Assembly (NCBI GenBank): GCA_903896015.1
Contig: CAITWF010000048.1
Location: 1 to 64,000 of the forward strand
From: an uncultured Opitutia bacterium
GTDB taxonomy: Bacteria > Verrucomicrobiota > Verrucomicrobiia > Opitutales > Opitutaceae
Reading direction: 5' to 3'
DNA length: 64,000 nucleotides
In this document: piece by piece, positions 26,360 to 35,154 of the stretch
Position numbering within the stretch: the stretch's first letter is position 1
Layout: every line of letters begins with the position of its first letter
Made by a program: the position numbers and the translations under genes
The notes under the pieces: model-generated
Told to the model about the DNA's origin: nothing
Seen by the model: only the letters and a program-made list of their open reading frames with translations
Database searches by the model: none

Positions 26360-28921
26360 TCAGAGCAGGTTGAGCTGTGACGTGTCGTCTGGCGCGACGG
26401 AGATTTTTTTCTTTGGCTTGGCGGCAGGCGCGGCGGGTAACGTGACGCTGGTGTCGTCGCTCTCGAGTTTGGCGAGAATCGCCTTCGCCCGATCGATGAC
26501 GGTGAGCGGGAGACCGGCGAGGCGGGCGACTTGGATGCCGTAGCTGCGATCCGCGGCGCCGGTGACGACGCGGCGCACGAACACGATTTCGTCGTTCCAC
26601 TCCTTCACGGCGACTGAGAAATTGCGCAGGCGCGGGAGGTGTTTGTCGAGTTGCGTCAGCTCCTGATAGTGCGTCGCGAAGAGCGTGCGGGGGCCGCGGG
26701 CGACGTCGCGGTGCAGGTGCTCGACGACCGCCCACGCGATCGAGAGGCCGTCGTAGGTCGAGGTGCCGCGGCCGATCTCGTCGAGGATGATGAGCGAGCG
26801 ATCGGTCGCGTTGTTGAGGATGTTGGCGGTCTCGTTCATTTCGACCATGAAGGTTGAGTTGCCGCGCGCGAGGTCGTCACTGGCGCCGACGCGCGAAAAA
26901 ATCCGATCGACAAGGCCGACGTGGCAGGACTTCGCCGGCACCCAGCAGCCGATCTGCGCGAGGAGCGTGATGAGCGCGACTTGGCGGATGTAGGTCGATT
27001 TGCCGGCCATGTTGGGGCCGGTGAGAAGCGCGATTTGCGCGTCGTCGCAGGCGATCAGCGTGTCGTTGGGAACGAAGGCCGCGCTGCTGCCGCGCGCGAT
27101 TGTGGCGTCGGGGATACGAAGCATTTGCTCCACGACCGGATGGCGGCCCTCGATGATTTCGAGCACGTCGCCCTCGTCGAGGGCGGGCTGCTTGTAATCC
27201 CACTCGCGGGCGAGCATGGCCCAGCCGGCGAGCACATCGAGTTCGGCGAGCGCATCCGCCGTCTGCGCGAGCGCAACCGATTCGTCGAGGATGGCGGCAA
27301 CGAGCGTGTTGAACAACTCGTGTTCGCGGGCAAGGGCGTTTTCCTCGGCGTGGAAAATTTCCTTTTCCTTCAGTTTGAGCGCCTCGGTTACGTAGCGCTC
27401 GCCGCCCACGGTCGTCTGCCGGCGGATGTAATCGGCGGGCACGAGGTGGAGGTTGGCCTTCGTGATCTCGATGTAGTAACCAAAATTATTCGTGAAGCGT
27501 ACCTTCAGGCTGCGAATGCCGGTGCGCTCCTGCTCGGCACGCTCAAGATCGGAGAGCCAGGTTTTGTTTCCGCTGGTGAGGGTGCGAAGTTCGTCGAGTC
27601 GTGGGTCGTGGCCGGCGCGGATGAAATTTCCCTCGGCCAGATCGTTGGGGAGATTGTCGGCGAGTGCGCGCGTCAGGAGATCGCGGAGCGCGGGCAATTC
27701 GGCGAGGCGGGAGGCGTAGTCGGCCGCAAGGGGACTGCCGAATCCGGCGAGTTCCGCGCGCAGCGTAGGCAACTGGGCGAGAGTGTCGCGCACGCCGCCG
27801 AGTTCACGCGGATTGCGGAGGCGGTTTTGCAGTCGGCCCAGGATGCGCGGAATATCGCGCACTTGGCCGAGTGATTCGCGCAGTGCGTTGAGGCGCGTCG
27901 ATTGCGCGAGCAATTCGCCGACAGTCGACTGTCGGCGCGTAAGCTCCGCGAGATCGAGCGGCGGAGCGGCGAGCCAGCGCTCGAGCAGCCGCGCGCCGGC
28001 GGCGGTCGTGGTGCGGTTGATCGCCCAGAGCAGCGTGCCGTCCCGCGCGCCGCGGGCGGAGGAAAAGATTTCGAGATTTCGCAGCGTCGCCGGATCGAGC
28101 AGGAGCGTGCGGGCGCTGCGGTATTCTTGCAGGCCGCGAAGATTTTCGGGTTTCGCGCAGAGATTCTCCGTGGCGTAGTAAACCAGCGCGCCCGCCGGAC
28201 CGAGGGCTGGGTGAGAGTGAGCGAGGCCGAAGCCTTGCAGGTTGAGCACGCCGAGCGTGTCCATGACGGTCTTCGCACCGGTGCCGGTCTCGAAGTTGTA
28301 GCCAGAAAGTTCGCTGACAAGGCGCGTGGTGGCGAACGCGTGGAGTGCGTGCACATCGGTCTGATCGTGCGGGGCGGCGGCCCATCGCTCGCGTTCGCCC
28401 TCGATGATCAACAGCTCGGCGGGATCGAGGGCGGTGAGGACGGGAAGGAGATTGGCGATGTGAGCGTCGGTCGCGACGCGGAACTCGCCCGTCGAAAGAT
28501 CGAGCCACGCGGCGTGGAGGCCGGCTTTGTCGAGCGCGACGGAACAGAGGTAGTGGTTGCGCGCTGCGTCGAGCTGATTGGCGGCGAGCATCGTGCCTGG
28601 GGAGAGAATCCGCGTGAGCTGGCGGCGGACGAGTTTGCCGGCCTTGGCGGGCTCGGCTTGATCGCAGATCGCGACTTTTTTTCCGGCGGCGAGGAGCTTG
28701 CTGACGTAGGTGTCTAGCGCTTGCGAGGGTATGCCGGCCATCGCGTGGTCGAGGCGCTTGGTCAGCGTAAGTCCGAGGAGCTTTGAGGCTATGACGGCGT
28801 CGTCGAAGAAGAACTCGAAGAAATCACCGAGTCGGAAGAGCAGCAACGTGTCGCGCGGCAGCCCGCGCTTCACCTCGTAATACTGTTGCATCATCGGGGT
28901 GGTTTTCGACTCGGTGCTCAT
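26360..28921 (-). CDS. mutS: DNA mismatch repair protein MutS
   Basis: MutS recognises mismatches and small loops in DNA and licenses repair through MutL. I place the start at 28921 (MSTESKTTPMMQQYYEVKRG), giving 853 residues, the same as E. coli MutS. The mismatch-reading motif is visible at GDFFEFF, with the Phe-x-Glu that stacks on the mispaired base. The connector, lever and clamp domains follow, then the ATPase with LLTGPNMAGKSTYIRQ (P-loop, about residue 610) and LIILDEIGRGTSTYDGLS (Walker B and signature). The upstream 52 codons in frame run through a repeat and read as HESHETHEN, a known sign of noncoding repeat sequence. It is divergent from the alpha/beta hydrolase and convergent with aroF. 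Confidence 0.97.
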   Translation of the reverse strand: MSTESKTTPMMQQYYEVKRGLPRDTLLLFRLGDFFEFFFDDAVIASKLLGLTLTKRLDHAMAGIPSQALDTYVSKLLAAGKKVAICDQAEPAKAGKLVRRQLTRILSPGTMLAANQLDAARNHYLCSVALDKAGLHAAWLDLSTGEFRVATDAHIANLLPVLTALDPAELLIIEGERERWAAAPHDQTDVHALHAFATTRLVSELSGYNFETGTGAKTVMDTLGVLNLQGFGLAHSHPALGPAGALVYYATENLCAKPENLRGLQEYRSARTLLLDPATLRNLEIFSSARGARDGTLLWAINRTTTAAGARLLERWLAAPPLDLAELTRRQSTVGELLAQSTRLNALRESLGQVRDIPRILGRLQNRLRNPRELGGVRDTLAQLPTLRAELAGFGSPLAADYASRLAELPALRDLLTRALADNLPNDLAEGNFIRAGHDPRLDELRTLTSGNKTWLSDLERAEQERTGIRSLKVRFTNNFGYYIEITKANLHLVPADYIRRQTTVGGERYVTEALKLKEKEIFHAEENALAREHELFNTLVAAILDESVALAQTADALAELDVLAGWAMLAREWDYKQPALDEGDVLEIIEGRHPVVEQMLRIPDATIARGSSAAFVPNDTLIACDDAQIALLTGPNMAGKSTYIRQVALITLLAQIGCWVPAKSCHVGLVDRIFSRVGASDDLARGNSTFMVEMNETANILNNATDRSLIILDEIGRGTSTYDGLSIAWAVVEHLHRDVARGPRTLFATHYQELTQLDKHLPRLRNFSVAVKEWNDEIVFVRRVVTGAADRSYGIQVARLAGLPLTVIDRAKAILAKLESDDTSVTLPAAPAAKPKKKISVAPDDTSQLNLL

Positions 28922-28929
28922 CAAGGAAC

Positions 28930-29016
28930 GCCGAGGAAAGCACGAAATGCCCGAAGCACACGAAAAAATTTCAGGCATTGGCTTCGACCGGTTTTCATGT
29001 GTTTCGTGTGATTCAT
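28930..29016. repeat. Intergenic-type CGTGTG/ATG-style repeat between mutS and the hydrolase
   Basis: The 93-bp gap holds two arms of similar words, CGAAGCACACGAAAAA-type on the left and GTTTTCATGTGTTTCGTGTG followed by ATTCATGG on the right, which partly mirror each other. In translation on the minus strand they give HESHETHEN, a peptide I recall as spurious translations of a widespread dispersed repeat. The hydrolase start codon lies at its right end. Confidence 0.55.
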
Positions 29017-29785
29017 GGTGCAACTTTTCCATCGCGATCTCGGGGGCGCCGGCCAGACGCCGCTCGTGCTCCTGCACGGGATGCTTGGCTCGTCGCGCAA
29101 CTGGCAGTCGGCTGGGTCAGATTTGGCGGGACGCTTTCACGTGCTCGCACCGGACGCGCGCAACCATGGACGGTCGCCGCACGCCGACGCGATGACTTAC
29201 GATGCGATGGTGGAAGATACCATCGCATGGCTCACACAGCAGGCGATTACGCGGGCGACGTTTGTCGGGCACAGCATGGGCGGAAAGACCGCGATGCTGC
29301 TCGCGTGCCGCCGGCCAGAACTAGTCGAGCGGCTCGTGGTGGTCGACATCGCGCCGAAGGATTATTTCTGGCCGGGGCACCGGCAAAGTTTTGCCGCGAT
29401 GAACGAACTTAATCTCGCCGAGCTCAATTCGCGAGCCGAAGCCGAGTTGCGGTTTGAGGCGCGGGTATCAAGTCTCGGTCAGCGAAAGTTTCTCGCGACA
29501 AACCTGGAACGTGCCGACGACGGCCGCTGGCGCTGGCTGATTAATCTGCCTGTGATGACGGCGGCGCTGCCTACGATGGAGAAAAATCCGCTCGCCGCGA
29601 CGGACGCGTTTTCCGGTCCGACGCATTTTCTGGCCGGCGAAAAATCGGATTACATCGAGCCGGACGATCAGCCTGCTATTCGCACGCACTTTCCAGCGGC
29701 GCGGATTTCCACGATCGCCGGGTCGGGTCATAACCCGCACATGGAGGCGCGGGCGGCGTTTGTGGCGGCGGTGCTCGCGGATTGA
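29015..29785 (+). CDS. Alpha/beta hydrolase, YbfF-like esterase
   Basis: A 256-residue cytosolic alpha/beta hydrolase. Visible: the oxyanion-hole motif VLLHGMLGSSRNW (residues 18-30), the DARNHGRSPHAD stretch typical of the YbfF group, the nucleophile elbow GHSMGG with S87, and GSGHNPHMEA with the catalytic histidine near the C-terminus. YbfF-type enzymes hydrolyse short acyl esters and acyl-CoA in vitro; the physiological substrate is unknown. The start codon lies at the very edge of a repeat element, so the promoter probably lies inside the repeat. The following GMC gene starts 62 bp downstream. Confidence 0.85.
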   Translation: MVQLFHRDLGGAGQTPLVLLHGMLGSSRNWQSAGSDLAGRFHVLAPDARNHGRSPHADAMTYDAMVEDTIAWLTQQAITRATFVGHSMGGKTAMLLACRRPELVERLVVVDIAPKDYFWPGHRQSFAAMNELNLAELNSRAEAELRFEARVSSLGQRKFLATNLERADDGRWRWLINLPVMTAALPTMEKNPLAATDAFSGPTHFLAGEKSDYIEPDDQPAIRTHFPAARISTIAGSGHNPHMEARAAFVAAVLAD

Positions 29786-29847
29786 GAAAACTCAGATTGC
29801 TTTTCGCGTAACGTGGCGAACAGAGTTTCGTCTTCCCCGTTTTCCCC

Positions 29848-31644
29848 ATGCCCCTGATCACCGCAAGCAAGACCCAGCCTGAGTATGATGTAATAGTTAT
29901 TGGATCCGGCGCGGCCGGCGGGCAGACCGCCTACACGCTGACCATGGGCGGCGCGAAGGTGCTCATGCTCGAGGCCGGCCGCAATTATGACCCGGTGAAG
30001 GAGACGCCGATGTTTCAAACCAATGCTGTGGCGCCGCTTCGCGGTCAGGGCACGCCGGAGAAGCCGTTCGGTTTTCACGACGCGACGATTGACGGCGGCT
30101 GGCAGGTGCCGGGTGAGCCCTACACCAACGCCTCCGACGATCCGGACCGGCAGTTTACGTGGTGGCGCGCGCGCATGCTTGGCGGACGAACGAATCACTG
30201 GGGGCGCATCTCGCTCCGGAACGGAGCCTACGACTTCAAGCCCTATTCACGCGACGGCCTAGGCTTCGACTGGCCGATCGGCTACGAGGATGTCGCGCCT
30301 TATTACGACAAAGTGGAGATGCTCGTGGGCGTTTACGGGGAAAACAACGGCCTCGAAAATACGCCGCACTCGCCGGAAGGCTGCCTGCTGCCGCCGCCCA
30401 AGGCGCGCGCGGGCGAGGTCTACGCGCAAAAGCAGGCGAAGAAGCTCGGCATCCCGGTCATCCCGATTCACCGCGCGGTGCTCAGCACCAGGCAGGACGC
30501 CGACAATCTCCCGCAAAGAATTCATCCCGGAAACCCAAAAGCGCAGCGCGTGCTCGCCCAAGCGATGCGTGAGCGCGCCGCGTGTTTTTGGGCGACGAGC
30601 TGTGGTCGCGGTTGCGCAATCAAAGCGAACTACCAGTCGACCACGGTTCATCTGCCGCCGGCGCTCGCGACCGGCAACCTCGACATCCTGCCCAACGCTA
30701 TGACGCGGGAGGTGACCGTCGACGACAATGGAAAGGCGACCGGCGTCATCTACATCGATAAGACGACCCGCGAAGAACACCGCGTCCGCGCGCGCGCCGT
30801 CGTCCTCGCGGCGAGTTCAGCGGAGTCCGTCCGCATCCTGCTCAATTCCAAGTCGCCGCGTTTTCCGAACGGCCTCGCGAATTCCAGCGGCCTTGTCGGC
30901 AAATACATCATGGACACCGTCGGTGCCGACTTCGGTGGCCAGGTGCCCGCGCTGGAGAATCTTCCGTTGCACAACGAGGACGGCGCGGGCGGTGGTCACG
31001 TTTATGTCCCGTGGTGGCTCTACAAAGATGCGGCCAACCTCGGCTTTGCGCGCGGCTATCACATCGAATTTGAGACCGGCCGCCATATGCCGGGGATGGG
31101 CTCGGCGCGAAACCTCGACTGGTTGACCGGAGGCAGTTACGGTCGGCAGTTCAAGGAGGACGCACGCCGCTACTACGGTTCGTTTGTCGGCTTCTCCGGC
31201 CGCGGCGAAATGATTCCGAATGAGGACTCGTTCTGCGAAATTGATCCCACAGTGAAGGACAAGTGGGGTATCCCGGTGCTGCGTTTCAATTGGAAGTGGT
31301 CGCAACACGAGGTCGGTCAGGCCGCGCACATGGTTAAGACCGCCGGTGAACTGATCGAAGCCATGGGTGGGCGCCTGCAGGTTAAGCCGCCGACCGACGG
31401 TGCGAAAGTCATCCATCAGGGCGGTAACATCATCCACGAAGTTGGCGGCACGATCATGGGCGCTGATCCGAAAAAATCGGTCACGAACCAATGGTGCCAG
31501 ACGTGGGACGTGAAAAACCTGTTCGTGAACGACGGCGGCCCGTTCTGCTCCAACGCTGACAAGAATCCCACGCTCACCATCATGGCGCTCGCGTGGCGCG
31601 CCAGCGATCATCTCCTCGACGAACTCAAGAAAGGAAATCTCTGA
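29848..31644 (+). CDS. GMC family oxidoreductase, copy 1
   Basis: A 598-residue FAD enzyme with no signal peptide. The FAD-binding Rossmann motif is VIGSGAAGGQTAYTL (G19-x-G21-x-x-G24). The C-terminal catalytic block HEVGGTIMGADPKKSV (H530) and ADKNPTLTIMALAW (N573) carry the His/Asn pair of the glucose-methanol-choline family. Bacterial relatives paired with gluconate 2-dehydrogenase subunit 3 proteins oxidise sugars, sugar acids or polyols at the periplasmic face. Export is inferred by piggyback on the Tat signal of the next gene product, which starts 1 bp downstream. A second copy of this gene, highly similar throughout, follows after that subunit. The real substrate is unknown. Confidence 0.9.
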   Translation: MPLITASKTQPEYDVIVIGSGAAGGQTAYTLTMGGAKVLMLEAGRNYDPVKETPMFQTNAVAPLRGQGTPEKPFGFHDATIDGGWQVPGEPYTNASDDPDRQFTWWRARMLGGRTNHWGRISLRNGAYDFKPYSRDGLGFDWPIGYEDVAPYYDKVEMLVGVYGENNGLENTPHSPEGCLLPPPKARAGEVYAQKQAKKLGIPVIPIHRAVLSTRQDADNLPQRIHPGNPKAQRVLAQAMRERAACFWATSCGRGCAIKANYQSTTVHLPPALATGNLDILPNAMTREVTVDDNGKATGVIYIDKTTREEHRVRARAVVLAASSAESVRILLNSKSPRFPNGLANSSGLVGKYIMDTVGADFGGQVPALENLPLHNEDGAGGGHVYVPWWLYKDAANLGFARGYHIEFETGRHMPGMGSARNLDWLTGGSYGRQFKEDARRYYGSFVGFSGRGEMIPNEDSFCEIDPTVKDKWGIPVLRFNWKWSQHEVGQAAHMVKTAGELIEAMGGRLQVKPPTDGAKVIHQGGNIIHEVGGTIMGADPKKSVTNQWCQTWDVKNLFVNDGGPFCSNADKNPTLTIMALAWRASDHLLDELKKGNL

Positions 31645-31645
31645 C

Positions 31646-32290
31646 ATGACCCCGACCCCTCTCTCCGCCATGGATCGGCGCACCGCGATTAAGTGGATGC
31701 TAACCGCCGCCGCGACCGTCTCTATCCTCGAACGCGAATCGTTCAGTGCCGAGACGCCCGCGCCCGTCGCGAAAGGCTACGGCACCGATCCCGATCTGCT
31801 GCGTGACTACAAGCCCGGCGACGTGTGGCCGTTGACCTTCACCGATGCCCAGCGCCGCGCCGCCGCCGCATTGTGCGATGTAATCATTCCCGAGGATTCG
31901 AAGTCGCCGAGTGCTTCCGCGCTGCACGTTCACGAATTCATCGACGAATGGATCAGCGCGCCATATCCCGATCAGCAGAAAGACCGTCCGATCGTGATCG
32001 AAGGCCTCGCGTGGCTCGATGCGGAGGCGCAGAAACGTTTTGGTGCAAACTTCAGTGATCTCGTGCGGCGGCAGCAGACGCAGATTTGCGACGATATTTG
32101 CCACGTGCCGAAGGCCAAGCCGGAATTTAAAACCGCCGCGCATTTTTTCAAAAAATTCCGCGATCTCACCGCTGGCGGATTCTACACGACGCCCGAGGGC
32201 ATGAAGGACATCGGCTACGTCGGCAACGTGCCGCTCGACAAATTTGAGGGACCGCCGCCCGAGGTGTTGAAGAAACTTGGTCTCGCCTGA
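31646..32290 (+). CDS. Gluconate 2-dehydrogenase subunit 3 family protein with Tat signal
   Basis: This 214-residue protein has a twin-arginine signal: MDRRTAIKWMLTAAATVS, with RRTAIK as the RRxxxK-type motif. The body, with FTDAQRRAAAALCDVIIPED, LHVHEFIDEWISAPY and GLAWLDAEAQKRF, matches the gluconate 2-dehydrogenase subunit 3 family (small gamma-type subunit). These proteins are exported folded with their GMC partner, which has no signal of its own. The gene sits between two GMC paralogs, 1 bp after the first and 12 bp before the second, so both may use it. No cytochrome c subunit, the third member of classical complexes, is found here. Confidence 0.88.
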   Translation: MTPTPLSAMDRRTAIKWMLTAAATVSILERESFSAETPAPVAKGYGTDPDLLRDYKPGDVWPLTFTDAQRRAAAALCDVIIPEDSKSPSASALHVHEFIDEWISAPYPDQQKDRPIVIEGLAWLDAEAQKRFGANFSDLVRRQQTQICDDICHVPKAKPEFKTAAHFFKKFRDLTAGGFYTTPEGMKDIGYVGNVPLDKFEGPPPEVLKKLGLA

Positions 32291-32302
32291 CGCGCGCCGT
32301 TC

Positions 32303-34105
32303 ATGCCGCTGATCACCTCGCGCAAGACGCAGCCCGAGTATGATGCGATCGTCGTCGGCTCGGGCGCCGGCGGTGGGCAGGCCGCCTACACGCTGACGAT
32401 GGCCGGCGCGAAAGTGCTGATGCTGGAAGCCGGCCGAAATTACGATCCGGTGCGCGAGACGCCGATGTTTCAGACCAACGGTCAAGCGCCGCTTCGCGCC
32501 GAGCGCACGCCGGAAAAGCCGTGGGGATTTTACGATGCGACGATCGATGGCGGTTGGGAAGTTCCGGGCGAGCCTTACACGCACGGCTCCACCGATCCGA
32601 ACCGGAAGTTTCACTGGTGGCGCGCACGTATGCTTGGTGGTCGCACGAACCACTGGGGCCGCATCGCTCTCCGCAACGGCCCCTATGATTTCAAGCCGCG
32701 TTCGCGCGACGGACTTGGGATTGACTGGCCGATCGGCTACGAGGATCTCGCGCCGTATTACGACAAGGCGGAGATGCTCGTCGGCATTTACGGCACGAAC
32801 GAAGGTCTTGAAAACACGCCGGACTCCTCGCCCGGTTGCCTGTTGCCGCCGCCGGTGGCTCGCGCGGGCGAGCAGCTCACGCGCAAGCGCGCGAAGTCCC
32901 TCGGCATTCCCGTCATCCCGATGCGCCGCGCCGTGCTCACCATGCGGCAGGACGCCGACAATCTGCCCGCGAAACTTCACCCAGGAAATCCGAAGGCTCA
33001 GCGCATTCTCGCGCAGGCGATGCGCGAGCGCGCCGCGTGTTTTTGGGCGACCGACTGCACGCGCGGCTGTTCGATCAAGGCCAACTACCAGTCGCCGACC
33101 GTGCACCTGCCTCCGGCGCTTGCCACTGGCAATCTCGACATTCTCACCGACGCGATGGTGCGCGAGGTGACGATCGACGATAATGGTACGGCCACCGGCA
33201 TAGCCTACATCGACAAGCAGACCGGCGCCGAGGGTCATGTGAAGGCGCGCATCGTGATGCTCGCGGCGAGTTCGGCGGAGTCTGTCCGCATCCTGCTCAA
33301 CTCGAAGTCGCCGCGATTCCCGAACGGTCTCGCGAACACCAGTGGTCTCGTCGGCAAATACATCATGGACACCGTGGGTGCTTCGTTCGGAGGCCAGGTG
33401 CCCGCGCTCGAAAATCTCCCGCTCCACAACGAGGACGGCGCAAGCACCGGCCACGTCTACGTGCCATGGTGGCTCTATGGCGAGCAGCACGCAGGCAAAC
33501 TCGATTTCCCGCGTGGCTATCACATCGAGTTTGGCAGCGGTCGGCACATGCCCGGCATGGGCACCGCCGCGGGACTCGATTGGCTGACCGGCGGCAGCTA
33601 CGGTCGCCAGTTTAAGGATGACGCGCGCCGCTATTACGGGTCGTTTTTGAGTTTCGGTGGTCGCGGCGAAATGATCCCGAACGACAATTCCTTCTGCGAA
33701 CTCGACCCGGCGGTGAAGGACAAGTGGGGCATCCCGGTGCTGCGTTTCCACTGGCAGTGGTCGGACCATGAACTGAAGCAGGTCGTCCACATGCATCGCA
33801 CCTTTGCCTCGATCATCGATGCGCTCGGCGGCCGTTATCAGAGCAAGCCGTTGACCGACGGCCTCAAGGGCATCCGGCCCGGCGGCGACGTGAAGCACGA
33901 GGTTGGCGGCGCGCTCATGGGCAACGACCCGAAGAAATCCGTCGTCAACCCGTGGTGCCAGACGTGGGACGTGAAAAACCTCTTCCTCGCCGACGCCGCT
34001 CCTTTCTGCTCCAATGCCGACAAAAATCCTACGCTGACAATCATGGCCCTTGCCTGGCGCACGGCCGATTACGCGCTGGAGGAAATGCGGAAGGGGAATG
34101 TCTAG
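32303..34105 (+). CDS. GMC family oxidoreductase, copy 2
   Basis: A 600-residue close paralog of the gene at 29848: both begin MPLIT.(S/A)..KTQPEYD.IV(I/V)GSGA, share GGWxVPGEPYT, ARMLGGRTNHWGRI and ALENLPLHNEDGA, and end with the same catalytic block (H532 in HEVGGALMGNDPKKSV and N575 in ADKNPT). Differences cluster at about residues 90-100 and 290-310 and around 480-500. The gene order GMC-subunit 3-GMC points to tandem duplication of the large subunit. The two copies may have different substrates while sharing the small subunit; that is inference. Confidence 0.9.
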   Translation: MPLITSRKTQPEYDAIVVGSGAGGGQAAYTLTMAGAKVLMLEAGRNYDPVRETPMFQTNGQAPLRAERTPEKPWGFYDATIDGGWEVPGEPYTHGSTDPNRKFHWWRARMLGGRTNHWGRIALRNGPYDFKPRSRDGLGIDWPIGYEDLAPYYDKAEMLVGIYGTNEGLENTPDSSPGCLLPPPVARAGEQLTRKRAKSLGIPVIPMRRAVLTMRQDADNLPAKLHPGNPKAQRILAQAMRERAACFWATDCTRGCSIKANYQSPTVHLPPALATGNLDILTDAMVREVTIDDNGTATGIAYIDKQTGAEGHVKARIVMLAASSAESVRILLNSKSPRFPNGLANTSGLVGKYIMDTVGASFGGQVPALENLPLHNEDGASTGHVYVPWWLYGEQHAGKLDFPRGYHIEFGSGRHMPGMGTAAGLDWLTGGSYGRQFKDDARRYYGSFLSFGGRGEMIPNDNSFCELDPAVKDKWGIPVLRFHWQWSDHELKQVVHMHRTFASIIDALGGRYQSKPLTDGLKGIRPGGDVKHEVGGALMGNDPKKSVVNPWCQTWDVKNLFLADAAPFCSNADKNPTLTIMALAWRTADYALEEMRKGNV

Positions 34106-34153
34106 ACTTTTGGGTGGCCGTCAGCAGCGGCGCTCGGCGGCCCCGGAGGAAGA

Positions 34154-34987
34154 TTAAATCGATTCAGCTGGCCCACCGAGGCTGGGAAAATATTTTCCCG
34201 CGCATTCGGGACAGTAGCCGTGGGTGAATTTTGCCTGCGAGTGGTCGGCCACGTAGTTTTCGACTTGGTGCCAGTAGTTCTTGTCGTCGCGAATTTTTTT
34301 GCATCCGCAGCAGATGGGCAGCATCCCGCTGAGCTTTTTGACCTCGGCCAGCGCCTCGCTCAATTCGGCCACTTTTTTTTGCAGCTCCGCCTCTGCTTGT
34401 TTCCGATCCGCGACTTCTCGCTCCGCGCGGCGGAGCGCGGTCTGGATGGAGTGGAGTGCGGCGAAGGTCCACGCCCCTACGCAGGCAAACAGCGCGGTCG
34501 ACGCGATCCATTGGGTGATGGTGACCGCATAGTCGGGCCGTGGGAGCACTCCGCTGTTTTCGGCAACGATAAGTCCGCCCACTGCGCCTGAACTCACCGC
34601 GATCATCGCGAACATACCCCGCCAGTCGGACAACAAGCCCGCCGCGATCACGAGGGCGACGTAGAACCCCGTGGCGGGAACGCGGATCGTGCCCATTCGC
34701 GCGATCGCCAGAGTCAGGGCGATAAAACTTACGCCTAGCAACAGACCACCGGCGATCGCCACCTGCCCGCGCCTAACCAAGTGGAGGAGCGCCAGCGAAC
34801 ATGCGGCCAGGCCGAGCTCAATCCCCACGACAAATCCGGGCAGTTGGCTGCCAATCATTCCTGCAAACGCGCAGAGCGCCATCAGCGCGATATTCGCCCA
34901 CAACGCCGAGTGAACCACTCTTGCCTGCAACGTCTTCGTCTCATCACCAGGAAATACCGGCGGCGTGAAACCAAGGAGGGGCGACAT
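34154..34987 (-). CDS. Membrane protein with coiled coil and C-terminal Cys-rich motif
   Basis: This 277-residue protein has about six membrane segments (residues ~28-185), then a coiled coil (ALRRAEREVADRKQAEAELQKKVAELSEALAEVKK, about 188-222) and a short C-terminal block with LPICCGCKKIRDDKNYW, VADHSQAKFTHGYCPEC. I recall this last block from the ends of many PAS- or receiver-domain signalling proteins, where it has no assigned function; the Cys/His spacing would suit a metal or redox site. The layout resembles a histidine kinase that lost its kinase domain. It is convergent with GMC copy 2. Nothing obvious regulates or partners it nearby. Confidence 0.7.
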   Translation of the reverse strand: MSPLLGFTPPVFPGDETKTLQARVVHSALWANIALMALCAFAGMIGSQLPGFVVGIELGLAACSLALLHLVRRGQVAIAGGLLLGVSFIALTLAIARMGTIRVPATGFYVALVIAAGLLSDWRGMFAMIAVSSGAVGGLIVAENSGVLPRPDYAVTITQWIASTALFACVGAWTFAALHSIQTALRRAEREVADRKQAEAELQKKVAELSEALAEVKKLSGMLPICCGCKKIRDDKNYWHQVENYVADHSQAKFTHGYCPECAGKYFPSLGGPAESI

Positions 34988-35154
34988 GAGTGAAGACGAA
35001 GTGAGGGCGCCAGAGGCGCGGACGAGGCTGCGTGGACTCCCTGAGTCTGGTGGAGCGACTTCCCAAATTGCACCTTAATTCCGTGCAAATTGATTTCGAC
35101 TGGCCGGCTTTTGGGGGAGGGACTTGGCGATGCCGGCCACTCGTCAACGCCCGC

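Noticed and set aside
31700-33898. 732-codon open frame on the minus strand across subunit 3 and GMC copy 2
   Set aside because: It lies wholly antisense to two well-supported genes, is rich in Arg/Val/His patches without any family motif, and arises from codon-position bias in GC-rich DNA.
35068-35088. TTGCAC...GTGCAA inverted repeat upstream of the membrane Cys-motif protein
   Set aside because: Arms are only 6 bp with a 9-nt spacer; the arm order is the reverse of the LacI-type operators, and there is no second copy to support it.
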